This document shows positions 24,566 to 33,453 of a stretch of 64,000 nt of DNA, piece by piece (the first letter of the stretch is position 1; each line of letters starts with the position of its first letter). Origin of the DNA: Alcanivorax sp. S71-1-4. GTDB lineage: Bacteria > Pseudomonadota > Gammaproteobacteria > Pseudomonadales > Alcanivoracaceae. The translations under genes were made by a program, and so were the position numbers. Location: the NCBI RefSeq assembly GCF_009846755.1, contig NZ_AQOR01000004.1, positions 62,001-126,000 of the forward strand, read 5' to 3'. The notes beneath the pieces are model-generated. The model was not told where the DNA came from. It ran no database searches and was given only the letters and a program-made list of their open reading frames with translations.

Positions 24566-25704
24566 TCAGGCAGAACATTCTGGTAGTTGACGATCACAAG
24601 GAAAACCTCATTGCCATCGAGGCGATTCTCGAAGCCCCGAGCCGGCAACTGGTCATGGCCTCCAGTGGCAACGAAGCGCTGCAACTGGCACTCAAGCACG
24701 ACTTTTCACTGGTGCTGCTGGATGTGCAGATGCCCGACATGGACGGCTTCGAAGTGGCCGAGCTGATGCGGCAGAACCGCCGCACGCGCACGTTGCCGAT
24801 CATCTTTGTCACCGCCATCAGCAAAGAACAGAAGTACGTCTTCAAGGGCTACGAATGTGGCGCTGTGGATTATCTGTTCAAGCCGCTGGACAAGCAGGTG
24901 CTGGAAGCCAAGGTCAACGTGTTCCTCGACCTGGACATGCAGAAACGCAAACTGCAGCAGGCCGTGGTCCAGATGAAGCGGCTCAAGGACGAGAACGAAC
25001 GTCTGTTGCAGGCCCTCGGCGAAGGCATTCTCGGGACCGACGCAGAAGGGCTTATATCATTCTGCAATGATGCAGCGGCTACACTGCTCGCCTGTGACCG
25101 CGATGCGCTGATCGGCCAGCCGGTACAGGCATTGCTGTGCCAGGATACCCAGCGCACGCCGTTTGACTGGTCGACGTCGGCGTTGCTGGCAGGCTGCAGG
25201 GAAGGGCGCTGCTGGCGCAATGAAGCCAGCCTGTACGCCAGGCGTGATGGCGATCTGGTGGCGCTGGAGATGACCGCTACGCCTATCAATCCGCCAGGCG
25301 AAGGGTTCAGCGGCTGCGTCATCCTGTTCCGTGAGCAGACGGGTCTCGACGTTTCTGTGCAGGAACGCCAGGCACGGGAAGCGCGCCGTTATCCACGCAA
25401 GAAAGTGTTTCGCGAGATGGTGTTGTTCGATCGTACGACTGGTGGCAATGTAGGGCGCCTGTTGAACATCAGCGTTGACGGATTCAAGCTGAGCAGCCGC
25501 AAGGCAATCAAGGAAGGGCAGCGACTGGCCCTGAGTATGGTCCTGCCGGAACAGATCAACGGATTGAACACTCTGAGCTTTGACGCCAGGGCCATCTGGT
25601 GCCAGCCCGCCGGTACGGGTGAGGATTACCAGACCGGATTCCAGTTTCTGGATATGCACGACGCCGGACGCGGTATCATCGAGGCCCTGATGGAAAAGAT
25701 ATGA
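24562..25704 (+). CDS. Response regulator REC-PAS-PilZ, c-di-GMP-binding type
   Basis: 380 residues. Receiver (Asp54; residues about 1-122), coiled linker ([20 protein letters not shown]), PAS domain (about 150-265), then a PilZ domain with the c-di-GMP motifs RRYPRKKVF (RxxxR) and [10 protein letters not shown] (N/DxSxxG) followed by the FDARAIWC strand. The combination suggests an output that reads both phosphorylation and c-di-GMP. Last gene of the signalling operon, 115 nt before gspE; a link to secretion control is possible but unproven. Confidence 0.9.
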   Translation: MIRQNILVVDDHKENLIAIEAILEAPSRQLVMASSGNEALQLALKHDFSLVLLDVQMPDMDGFEVAELMRQNRRTRTLPIIFVTAISKEQKYVFKGYECGAVDYLFKPLDKQVLEAKVNVFLDLDMQKRKLQQAVVQMKRLKDENERLLQALGEGILGTDAEGLISFCNDAAATLLACDRDALIGQPVQALLCQDTQRTPFDWSTSALLAGCREGRCWRNEASLYARRDGDLVALEMTATPINPPGEGFSGCVILFREQTGLDVSVQERQAREARRYPRKKVFREMVLFDRTTGGNVGRLLNISVDGFKLSSRKAIKEGQRLALSMVLPEQINGLNTLSFDARAIWCQPAGTGEDYQTGFQFLDMHDAGRGIIEALMEKI

Positions 25705-25819
25705 TGACTCGGTGCCATCCTGGCTCAGGTGGCGTCGTCCGGGTATTGTTGCAGCCCCAGGGCAAGGCAGTAGCCGAATAACAACGAGCCCGAAGCCTGA
25801 ATGGAGAATGCTGGTCGCC

Positions 25820-27343
25820 ATGTCTGAGGTCGATATCCAGGAAGAAGAGGTTGCGGAAGACATTCTGCCCGCTGTCGCTTCCCGCGAGGTGCTGCCCTAC
25901 AGTTTCGCCCGCCGTCACCGCATCCTGCTGCGTGGCCAGAATGGTGAGCGAGAGCTGTGTTGCGTGCCGCCGGTGGACATCCATGTGCTGGCCGAGGTGC
26001 GCCGCTGGCTCGGTGACCTGCCGAAACTCACCACCCTGGACGAGGGCGGCCTGGCCAGCGCCATGGCCATTACCTATGAACAGCAGCGCGGCGCTGCCGC
26101 TGAAGCGGCCGACAGCCTGGAAGGCATGGACCTGGCCAGCCTGGCGGATGCCCTGCCGGAAACCTCCGACCTGCTGGAGCAGGAAGACGATGCGCCGATC
26201 ATCCGGCTGATCAATGCGCTGCTGCAGGAGGCCATCCGCGAGAACGCCTCTGATATCCACATCGAGACCTTTGAACGCCGCCTGCTGGTGCGCATGCGCG
26301 TGGACGGTGTGCTGCGTGAAGTGCTGGCACCCCGGCGTGAGCTGGCACCGTTGCTGGTGTCGCGCATCAAGGTCATGGCGCGACTGGACATCGCCGAAAA
26401 ACGGATTCCGCAGGACGGCCGTATCTCACTGCGTGTCGGCGGCCGTGACGTGGACGTGCGGGTGTCCACCATGCCCTCCAGCAATGGTGAGCGGGTGGTG
26501 ATGCGTCTGCTCGACAAGCAGGCGGGGCGCCTGCAACTCGGCCACCTGGGCATGGGCAATGTCTGCTATCAGGAGATGATGGCCCAGATCCACAAGCCAC
26601 ACGGGATCATCCTGGTGACCGGCCCGACCGGCTCGGGCAAGACCACCACCCTGTACGCCAGCCTGACCGAGCTGAACGACGCCTCGCGCAATATCCTCAC
26701 CGTGGAAGACCCGGTGGAATACCAGCTCGAAGGCATTGGCCAGACCCAGGTGAACAACAAGGTCGACATGACCTTCGCCCGTGGTCTGCGCGCCATCCTG
26801 CGTCAGGACCCGGACGTGGTGATGATCGGGGAGATCCGTGACCTGGAAACCGCCGAAATTGCGGTCCAGGCCTCGCTCACCGGTCACCTTGTGCTGTCGA
26901 CCCTGCACACCAACACCGCCGTGGGCGCGGTGACCCGCCTGCAGGACATGGGGATCGAACCCTTCCTGCTGTCATCGAGCCTGCTCGGTGTCATGGCCCA
27001 GCGCCTGGTGCGGGTGCTGTGTTCCGAGTGCCGCGAGCCCTACCAGGCCACGCCGAGCGAACTGGCCCTGATGGGGCGTCCCGAAGGCGAAGCTCTCACG
27101 CTGTATCGGCCGAAGGGTTGCGACCACTGCAACCAGTCCGGCTATCGCGGCCGGACCGGTATCTACGAGCTGGTGGTGGTGGATGACGACATGCGCGAAA
27201 TGATCCATGAGCGGGCCAGCGAACAGGCGCTGGAGCGCCACGCGCGCAAGCGCACGCCGGGCATCCGCGATGATGGCTGGCGCAAGGTGATGGCGGGTGA
27301 ATCCACCATCGAAGAAGTACTGCGTGTCACCAGGGAAAGCTGA
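25820..27343 (+). CDS. gspE: Type II secretion ATPase GspE
   Basis: 507 residues from ATG 25820; ATG 25808 is an equally possible start and longer frames are unlikely. N1/N2 domains, then Walker [12 protein letters not shown], Asp box (TVEDPVEYQ), Walker B ([15 protein letters not shown]), His box ([11 protein letters not shown]) and the tetracysteine zinc motif CSEC...CDHC. It powers pseudopilus assembly from the cytoplasmic side, docked on GspL. First gene of the gsp operon; TGATG overlap with gspF. Confidence 0.96.
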   Translation: MSEVDIQEEEVAEDILPAVASREVLPYSFARRHRILLRGQNGERELCCVPPVDIHVLAEVRRWLGDLPKLTTLDEGGLASAMAITYEQQRGAAAEAADSLEGMDLASLADALPETSDLLEQEDDAPIIRLINALLQEAIRENASDIHIETFERRLLVRMRVDGVLREVLAPRRELAPLLVSRIKVMARLDIAEKRIPQDGRISLRVGGRDVDVRVSTMPSSNGERVVMRLLDKQAGRLQLGHLGMGNVCYQEMMAQIHKPHGIILVTGPTGSGKTTTLYASLTELNDASRNILTVEDPVEYQLEGIGQTQVNNKVDMTFARGLRAILRQDPDVVMIGEIRDLETAEIAVQASLTGHLVLSTLHTNTAVGAVTRLQDMGIEPFLLSSSLLGVMAQRLVRVLCSECREPYQATPSELALMGRPEGEALTLYRPKGCDHCNQSGYRGRTGIYELVVVDDDMREMIHERASEQALERHARKRTPGIRDDGWRKVMAGESTIEEVLRVTRES

Positions 27344-28566
27344 TGCCGGCGTTTGAATACCGCTCGCTGGATGCCGGCGGCAAGATCAAGAAAGGGATGG
27401 TGGAGGCCGACAGCGCCCGCCAGGTGCGCCAGCAGCTGCGTAACAAGGGCTGGGTGCCGATCGAAGTCCGCGAGACAAAAGACCAGAAAGGCAAGGGCTC
27501 GCTGTTCTCCGGCCTGTCCCGCTCCGGCAAGCTGAACACCGCCGAGCAGGCACTGATTACCCGGCAGCTGGCCACCCTGATCCGTTCCGGGCTGCCGATT
27601 GAACAGGCGTTGTCTGCCGTGGCTCGCCAGGCCGGCCGGCCGCACGTGGAACGCATCGTGCTGGCGGTGCGCGCCAAGGTCACCGAGGGCTATAGCCTGG
27701 CCCGGTCGATGGGCGAATTTCCGCGCGCTTTCCCGGAGATGTACCGGGCCACGGTGGCAGCCGGGGAATCCTCCGGGCACCTGGAGCAGGTGCTGGAACA
27801 ACTCTCCGAGTATCTCGAGAACCGGCACGACACCGGCCGTTCGGTGATGCAGTCGTTGATCTATCCGATCTTCATCATGATCTTCTCGATTCTTATCATC
27901 GTCATGATGATGACCTTCGTGGTGCCGCGCATGGTGGAGGTGTTTGCCCGCAACGAGCAGACCCTGCCGATGCTCACACGGGTCATGATCACCGTCAGTG
28001 ACCTGTTCCGCGACTGGCTGTGGCTGGCCGTGCTGTTGATCGTGCTCGGCGTCTTCGCCTTCATGCGGGCCTTGCGCAGCCCGGCGTTCCGGATGCGGGT
28101 GCATACCCGGCTGGCGCGCATGCCGATGATCGGCAAACTGATCTGCACCTCCGACAGCTCACGGCTGGCCAGCACCCTCGGTATCCTGTCCCGCAGCGGC
28201 GTGCCGCTGGTGGAGGCGCTGGCCATTTCCAGCCAGGTGGTGGGCAACCTGGCCATCCGCGAAGCGGTCAACCAGGCCGCCGCCCGGGTACGTGAGGGGG
28301 GCAACCTCAGCCGGGCGCTGGAGACCAGCGGCTATTTCCCGCCGATGCTGGTGCAGATGATTGCCAGCGGTGAGGCCAGCGGTGAACTGGACCGGATGCT
28401 GACCCGTGCGGCCGAGTATCAGGAACGGGAAATGAGCGGCGTGGTCAATACCGTAGTGAGCCTGCTGGGGCCGGCCATGCTGCTGATGATGGCCGGGCTG
28501 GTGGTGCTGATCGTGATGGCGATGATGCTGCCGATCCTGCAGATGAACAAACTGTTCGGCATCTGA
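27343..28566 (+). CDS. gspF: Type II secretion inner-membrane platform protein GspF
   Basis: 407 residues, family length. Two homologous cytoplasmic helical domains (LITRQLATLIRSGLPIEQAL and SSRLASTLGILSRSGVPLVE) and three membrane helices (about 170-195, 220-240, 375-400). GspF is the platform around which the ATPase rotates. Close packing with its neighbours is typical for the operon. Confidence 0.96.
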   Translation: MPAFEYRSLDAGGKIKKGMVEADSARQVRQQLRNKGWVPIEVRETKDQKGKGSLFSGLSRSGKLNTAEQALITRQLATLIRSGLPIEQALSAVARQAGRPHVERIVLAVRAKVTEGYSLARSMGEFPRAFPEMYRATVAAGESSGHLEQVLEQLSEYLENRHDTGRSVMQSLIYPIFIMIFSILIIVMMMTFVVPRMVEVFARNEQTLPMLTRVMITVSDLFRDWLWLAVLLIVLGVFAFMRALRSPAFRMRVHTRLARMPMIGKLICTSDSSRLASTLGILSRSGVPLVEALAISSQVVGNLAIREAVNQAAARVREGGNLSRALETSGYFPPMLVQMIASGEASGELDRMLTRAAEYQEREMSGVVNTVVSLLGPAMLLMMAGLVVLIVMAMMLPILQMNKLFGI

Positions 28567-28613
28567 TGCCGGGACGCTGATAACAGACTGACAAGCGAAA
28601 CATGGAGACGACG

Positions 28614-29051
28614 ATGAGGAAGGTCGCACGGCAGGGGGCCCAGCGGGGTCTGACGCTGATCGAGATCATGGTGGTGGTGGCGATTATCGGCATGCTGGCC
28701 GCGATGATTGTGCCGAACGTGATCGGGCAGGGGGAACAGGCCAAGGTGGATCTGGCCAAGAGCAACATGGCGAGCATTGCCTCCGCACTGGACATGTTCC
28801 GCCTGCACAACAGCCGCTACCCGACCACCGAGGAAGGCCTGCGCGCCCTGGTGGAGCGCCCGAGCTCGGCACGCAGCTGGCCGGAGGGTGGTTACCTCCC
28901 GCGCCTGCCGCAAGACCCGTGGGGCAGCCAGTACGTCTATATCAGCCCGGGCAGTTCGGGGGCCTATGATCTGATCTCCCTCGGCGCAGACGGCGTGGAA
29001 GGCGGTGAGGGTGTGAATGCCGATCTCAACTATCGCGAACTGCAGCGGTAA
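28614..29051 (+). CDS. gspG: Major pseudopilin GspG
   Basis: 145 residues from ATG 28614, selected because GGAG lies 6 nt upstream; ATG 28602 lacks one. Prepilin peptidase site RG/LTLIE followed by the hydrophobic helix, then conserved GspG elements (YPTTEEGLRALVERP, WGSQYVYISPG, DLISLGADG) including the calcium-binding C-terminal loop. It polymerises into the pseudopilus that pushes substrates through the outer membrane. Confidence 0.96.
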   Translation: MRKVARQGAQRGLTLIEIMVVVAIIGMLAAMIVPNVIGQGEQAKVDLAKSNMASIASALDMFRLHNSRYPTTEEGLRALVERPSSARSWPEGGYLPRLPQDPWGSQYVYISPGSSGAYDLISLGADGVEGGEGVNADLNYRELQR

Positions 29052-29640
29052 GGCGGCGAGCCCGCAGCGTGGTTTCACCCTGGTCGAGATACTGGTGGTG
29101 GTCACGCTGGTGGCGGTGTTCGCTGCAGTACTGATCCCCAACCTGCACATCGGCAGCGAGCGGGAACTGGATCAGGGCGCTGTGCGGTTACAGGAACTGC
29201 TCGAGGCGGTCGGTGAACAGAGTGTGTTCAGCGGCGAGCTGCTCGGTGTGCGGTTGAAAGAAGACCGGATCGAGCCGATGCGGTTCGATCCTGAACAGCA
29301 GAAGTTCGTGCCCTTTGGCGGAGATTCGCGTGTCGGCCTGGGCAACTGGGATCTCGGCGATGATCTGCGATTGAGCTGGGAACTGGAAAAAGTCGAACAG
29401 GATGGCAGCAGCAGCCCGTTCACGGCCGGTTTCGGCCTGGTCGAAGCCGCCGAGGCGCGGCTGACGGCCGGTGAGAAAGACGATGACAAGGACAGCCGCC
29501 CGCAGCTGTTCTTCTTCCCCAGCGGTGAGGCCACACCTGCGCATTTCAAACTGGAACTGATCGGCTCCGACCGCATGCCGGTGGAGCTGGAACTGGATGC
29601 CTTGTCACGGGCAACGCTGATCAAGGACGAAGAAGAATGA
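29017..29640 (+). CDS. gspH: Minor pseudopilin GspH
   Basis: 207 residues, start inside the end of gspG with GAGG five bases upstream. Cleavage site RG/FTLVE and N-terminal helix are clear. The protein has a long acidic insertion (TAGEKDDDKDSRPQL) and ends in acidic residues. Together with I, J and K it forms the tip complex of the pseudopilus. Confidence 0.92.
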   Translation: MPISTIANCSGKAASPQRGFTLVEILVVVTLVAVFAAVLIPNLHIGSERELDQGAVRLQELLEAVGEQSVFSGELLGVRLKEDRIEPMRFDPEQQKFVPFGGDSRVGLGNWDLGDDLRLSWELEKVEQDGSSSPFTAGFGLVEAAEARLTAGEKDDDKDSRPQLFFFPSGEATPAHFKLELIGSDRMPVELELDALSRATLIKDEEE

Positions 29641-30089
29641 AGCAGCGCGGGTTCACGCTGCTGGAAGTTCTGGTGGCGCTGGGGGTACTGGTATTCGGTG
29701 TGATGGCGCTGATGCAGAGTATGAGCACCGCCGCGGTGAACACGGTGATGCTGGACGAACGCACCCAAGCCTATATGGTCGCCAGCGACAAGCTGGTGGA
29801 AATGCAGGTCTACCAGCAATGGCCGGAAAACGGCACTCAGGATGAAAAGCTGGAACCGCCGGAGGATGACGAGGGCGGGCGTACCTGGCAGATTCGCACC
29901 ATCGTCAGCAACGGCCCCTATCCCGACACGCGTCGCGTGGACATCGAAGTCGGCCCGGAAAGCCGCCTCGGTGGCGATCGCCAGGTGATCTATATCCTGA
30001 CCAGCCTGCTCGGCAAACCCGCGCCGGAAACCACCGCCGTGGGCGATGATCCCGGCAGTGGCGGTGAAGGCGGCGGAGGGGAAAGCTGA
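29637..30089 (+). CDS. gspI: Minor pseudopilin GspI
   Basis: 150 residues. Very short leader MKQRG followed by FTLLEVLVALGVLVFG, the prepilin signature. The family pattern of a 'Y/AYMVASDKLVE' helix is present (AYMVASDKLVEMQV). The C-terminal tail is Gly-rich (GDDPGSGGEGGGGES), longer than usual. ATGA overlap with gspH. Confidence 0.94.
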   Translation: MKQRGFTLLEVLVALGVLVFGVMALMQSMSTAAVNTVMLDERTQAYMVASDKLVEMQVYQQWPENGTQDEKLEPPEDDEGGRTWQIRTIVSNGPYPDTRRVDIEVGPESRLGGDRQVIYILTSLLGKPAPETTAVGDDPGSGGEGGGGES

Positions 30090-30724
30090 TGCGTCGCCAG
30101 GCCGGTTTCACGCTGCTTGAAGTGATCATCGCCATCGCCATTTTTGCGCTGATGTATGTGATTGCGCAGGCTACGTTCAGCGAATCGCTGAACAGCCGCG
30201 CCATGCTGGCAGAACACGCCACCCGGCAGGAAACCAAACAGCGTGCGCTGATTTTTCTGGCTCAGGATATCGAGCAACTGATCGCGCGCCCCGTGCGTGA
30301 CCCGTTTGGTGACCCGCAGCCAGCGGTGCGCGGCACGCTGGAATACTTTGAATTTACCCGGCTGGGCTGGGCCAACCCGTTCGACCTGCGGGACCGCAGC
30401 CAGATGCAGCGCGTCGCCTACCTGCTGGACGAAGAACAGCGGCTGGTGCGCCGTCACTGGCCGGCACTGGACGTCAATGTGGGGACGGAGCCGACCGATA
30501 CCGTGATGCTGGAAGAGGTCGAGACACTGGTGTTTCGCTATCTCGGCCAGGGGCCGGAAGGGGACTGGCAGTGGCGCGAACTGTGGCCGGATGTGGATCT
30601 TGAACAGACCCCGCCGCTGTTCCAGGCGCTGCCGAAAAGTATCGAGATGGAAATCCGCATGCAGGACGGCAGCCGCCTGCATCGCTATTTCCGTACTGTG
30701 CTCAACCCCTGGAGCCAGACATGA
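30089..30724 (+). CDS. gspJ: Minor pseudopilin GspJ
   Basis: 211 residues, typical length. Leader MRRQAG then FTLLEVIIAIAIFALM. Conserved GspJ features: QRALIFLAQDIEQLIARPVRD, LEYFEFTRLGWANP and the QRVAYLLDEEQRLVRRHWP segment. Part of the tip complex with I and K; overlaps gspI by one base and gspK by four. Confidence 0.95.
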   Translation: MRRQAGFTLLEVIIAIAIFALMYVIAQATFSESLNSRAMLAEHATRQETKQRALIFLAQDIEQLIARPVRDPFGDPQPAVRGTLEYFEFTRLGWANPFDLRDRSQMQRVAYLLDEEQRLVRRHWPALDVNVGTEPTDTVMLEEVETLVFRYLGQGPEGDWQWRELWPDVDLEQTPPLFQALPKSIEMEIRMQDGSRLHRYFRTVLNPWSQT

Positions 30725-31779
30725 GCGCACGGCAACGGGGCATGGCGCTGATGGTGGTCCTGATGATGGTCGCCCTGATGGCCGTCGTCGCCACCGAAGT
30801 CATGTTCCGCCAGGACCGCTTCCGTGCCCGCACGGAAAACCTGACCGACTGGGACAAGCGCTACCAGTACGCCATCGCCGCCGAGACCGTGGCGATCCAG
30901 GCGCTGATTGACGACCTGGAAGATGACCGCCTGAACAATGCGTTGCTGGACGACTGTGTCGAGGAAACCTGGGCCGTGAGCCTGCCGCCCACGCCCTACG
31001 AAGATGCCGTGCTCAGCGCCACGGTGCAGGACCTGCAGGGCCGGTTCAACCTGAACTGGCTGATCGCCCAGCAGGGTAACGAATTTGTCCGTGACGAGCT
31101 CTGGCGCGAACGGCTGGCCGCGCTGCTGGGCAACACGCTGGTTGATCCCGGCAAGGCCCAGGTGTTATCACACGAACTGGCCGACTGGCTGGACAGCAAC
31201 AATATCGTTGACGGGGTGGAAGGCGCGGAAGACGCCGAATACCGCTGGCGCCGCACACCCAATGGCCCGGTGGCACACGAATCCGAGCTGCGCGCGCTGC
31301 GCAGCATGACGGCGGCCGACATTCCGTCGCCGGCGTTCTGGAGCCTGTTCACGGCGCTGCCGCCGGGCACCAAACTGAACGTGAATACCGCTTCACTGCC
31401 GGTGCTGGATGCGTTGTTTGCCGACACGGTGGGAGAGGCGGGCACCCAGCAGATCAAGACACTGCGAGAGGAAGCCGCCATCGGTTCGATCGACGAACTG
31501 ATGGCACAGGCCCCGTTCGCGGCACTGGAAGAACAGCAGCGTACACAGATTGCCGAGCGGCTGGATGTGCGCTCAAGCTATTTCCAGGTCATGGTGGATG
31601 TACAGCACAACGACCAGCGCAGTCGGCTGGTGACACGATTGCAGCGGCTCGAACAGGGCCCGACCGAGGTCTTCAGCCGGCAACTGGTGCCGATCCTGGG
31701 ACCGCTCGAACCGCCCTGCAATCCTTTCTACAATGAGGCCACGACACAACAGACAACCGGTGCCGACAATGAAGGATGA
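30721..31779 (+). CDS. gspK: Minor pseudopilin GspK
   Basis: 352 residues, large alpha-domain pseudopilin. Leader MSARQRG then MALMVVLMMVALMAVVA; the +5 Glu of other pseudopilins is absent, as usual in GspK. Conserved regions include VQDLQGRFNLNWL, DWLDSNN and KLNVNTASLPVLDAL. GspK caps the pseudopilus and its lack of Glu5 prevents further growth. Confidence 0.95.
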   Translation: MSARQRGMALMVVLMMVALMAVVATEVMFRQDRFRARTENLTDWDKRYQYAIAAETVAIQALIDDLEDDRLNNALLDDCVEETWAVSLPPTPYEDAVLSATVQDLQGRFNLNWLIAQQGNEFVRDELWRERLAALLGNTLVDPGKAQVLSHELADWLDSNNIVDGVEGAEDAEYRWRRTPNGPVAHESELRALRSMTAADIPSPAFWSLFTALPPGTKLNVNTASLPVLDALFADTVGEAGTQQIKTLREEAAIGSIDELMAQAPFAALEEQQRTQIAERLDVRSSYFQVMVDVQHNDQRSRLVTRLQRLEQGPTEVFSRQLVPILGPLEPPCNPFYNEATTQQTTGADNEG

Positions 31780-32920
31780 CAGCACAATAATTTACCTGCC
31801 TGCCGGCACACTGCGCGCGGAAAGCCCCGACGCGGTCACGGCGGCATGGCATGTGCCCGGCGAAGGGATCAGCCGCGGTACCCTGAGCGACGCACTGGCG
31901 GCGCTCGGTGGCCCGGTGCGCGCCGTGCTTTCCTCGGGGGATGTCCTGCTCACCAATGTGGAACTGAGCAAACGTCAGGCGCGGCACATGCAGAAAGTGC
32001 TGCCGTTCCTGCTGGAAGAATCCCTGCTCACCACCACCGACGAGATGTGGTACGCGTACGGCAAGCCGGTCGACGGCGCCTACCCGGTGCTGGCCTGCGA
32101 ACGTGACGGGCTGGAGCAACTGCTGGACTGGTTCGCATCGGCCGGGGACATCACCCTGCTGGGCGCCTGGGTCGACGCCGACCTGTTGCGTGGCCATGCG
32201 CCCTGTGTGGCACGGCTGGACGATGACCTGCTGTGCATTCCCGCGCCGGGGCAGGCGCTGGTGCTGCCCGCCACCGAGCTGGAGCAGGTGCCGGTACTGC
32301 TGGGTATCGATACGGCCGAGTTTACCCGCATTGATCACCTGGAAGCGCTGTTCAGCGCCTTTGCAGACGGATTGCAGGGGGATGTGATTACTCTGCTGCA
32401 CAGCGATCTGCGGCCGACCGTCGAGCAGCACGGCTGGCGTCAGGTGATGCAGCCCTGGTGGCCGGTGACCCGGCTTGCTGCCGGTGTGCTGATGTGCGTC
32501 TGGGTGTTGCTGCTGGTGCAGCAATGGCAATACAACCGTGCTGCCGAGGCCGAGGCGGCGCAGGCGGTGGCGCTGTATCAGGAACTGTTCCCCGGCAGCT
32601 CGCGCCCGCAACTGTTGCAGCGGGAATTCCGCACGCAACTGGAACGCCTCAGCGGCGGTGGTGCCGGCGCCGGCTTCCTGGCATTGATGGCCCCCGTAGG
32701 TGAAATCATCGGTGGCGCCACCGACCAGGGCGTGACGCCACGCCGGGTCCAGTTCGATGAACGGGAAAACACGTTGCTGGTGGACATTACCGCGAAGGAT
32801 TTTTCGGCGCTGGAAAACCTGCGCGAAAAAATGCAGTCGGTCGGCCTCAGCGCCGAAATCGGCACCGCGCGCAGTGAAGCCAGCGGGGTGACGGCACGTA
32901 TGCGGGTAGGGCAGGGCTGA
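31769..32920 (+). CDS. gspL: Type II secretion assembly protein GspL
   Basis: 383 residues from ATG 31769 (MKDDSTIIYLPAG), which overlaps gspK by 11 nt; an upstream start would overlap far more. N-terminal actin-like cytoplasmic domain (VLPFLLEESLLTTTDEMWYA), one membrane helix (LAAGVLMCVWVLLLV, about residues 235-252) and a ferredoxin-like periplasmic domain. It recruits GspE to the membrane and pairs with GspM. Confidence 0.94.
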   Translation: MKDDSTIIYLPAGTLRAESPDAVTAAWHVPGEGISRGTLSDALAALGGPVRAVLSSGDVLLTNVELSKRQARHMQKVLPFLLEESLLTTTDEMWYAYGKPVDGAYPVLACERDGLEQLLDWFASAGDITLLGAWVDADLLRGHAPCVARLDDDLLCIPAPGQALVLPATELEQVPVLLGIDTAEFTRIDHLEALFSAFADGLQGDVITLLHSDLRPTVEQHGWRQVMQPWWPVTRLAAGVLMCVWVLLLVQQWQYNRAAEAEAAQAVALYQELFPGSSRPQLLQREFRTQLERLSGGGAGAGFLALMAPVGEIIGGATDQGVTPRRVQFDERENTLLVDITAKDFSALENLREKMQSVGLSAEIGTARSEASGVTARMRVGQG

Positions 32921-32922
32921 TC

Positions 32923-33453
32923 ATGAACGAGCAGATTCGGGAAGCACGCGAACAGACACTCAAGGCCCTGGAGCCGGCACGCCAGTGGTACGCCACGCTG
33001 CAATACCGTGAACAGGTGGCGGTGGCGGTGCTCGGTGTGGCACTGCTGTTGATGCTGATCTACCTGCTGATGTGGAAGCCGGTACTGGATGCGCGACAGG
33101 CCGCGTTGCAACGCTACCTGTCGCAGGCCCAGGTGGTGGACTGGATGCAGGACAACGCCGAGGTGGTGCGCGAGGCGCGCAGCGGGCAGCGCAACACGCC
33201 GACCATGCAGGGTGACTGGATCAGTGTGATCAATGCCAGCGCGTCACGGGCCGGCCTGACCCTGCGGGGTTTCACCCCGGAAGGCAATGACGCCGCCCGC
33301 GTGCAGCTTGAGCAGCAGCCATTCGCGCCGGTGATTACCTGGTTGCAGACGTTACAGCAAGAGCAGGGTGTGCGGGCCGCTGCTGTGGAAATCTCCACCG
33401 GCCAGACGCCGGGCACCGTCAACGTGCGGGCGACGCTGCGACGGGGGAGCTGA
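32923..33453 (+). CDS. gspM: Type II secretion protein GspM
   Basis: 176 residues. Short cytoplasmic N-terminus ending in LQYREQ, one membrane helix (VAVAVLGVALLLMLIYLLMW) and a small periplasmic domain (WISVINASASRAGLTLRGFTPEG). This is the layout of GspM, which stabilises GspL. 2 nt separate it from gspL. The stop overlaps the next gene as TGATG. Confidence 0.93.
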   Translation: MNEQIREAREQTLKALEPARQWYATLQYREQVAVAVLGVALLLMLIYLLMWKPVLDARQAALQRYLSQAQVVDWMQDNAEVVREARSGQRNTPTMQGDWISVINASASRAGLTLRGFTPEGNDAARVQLEQQPFAPVITWLQTLQQEQGVRAAAVEISTGQTPGTVNVRATLRRGS

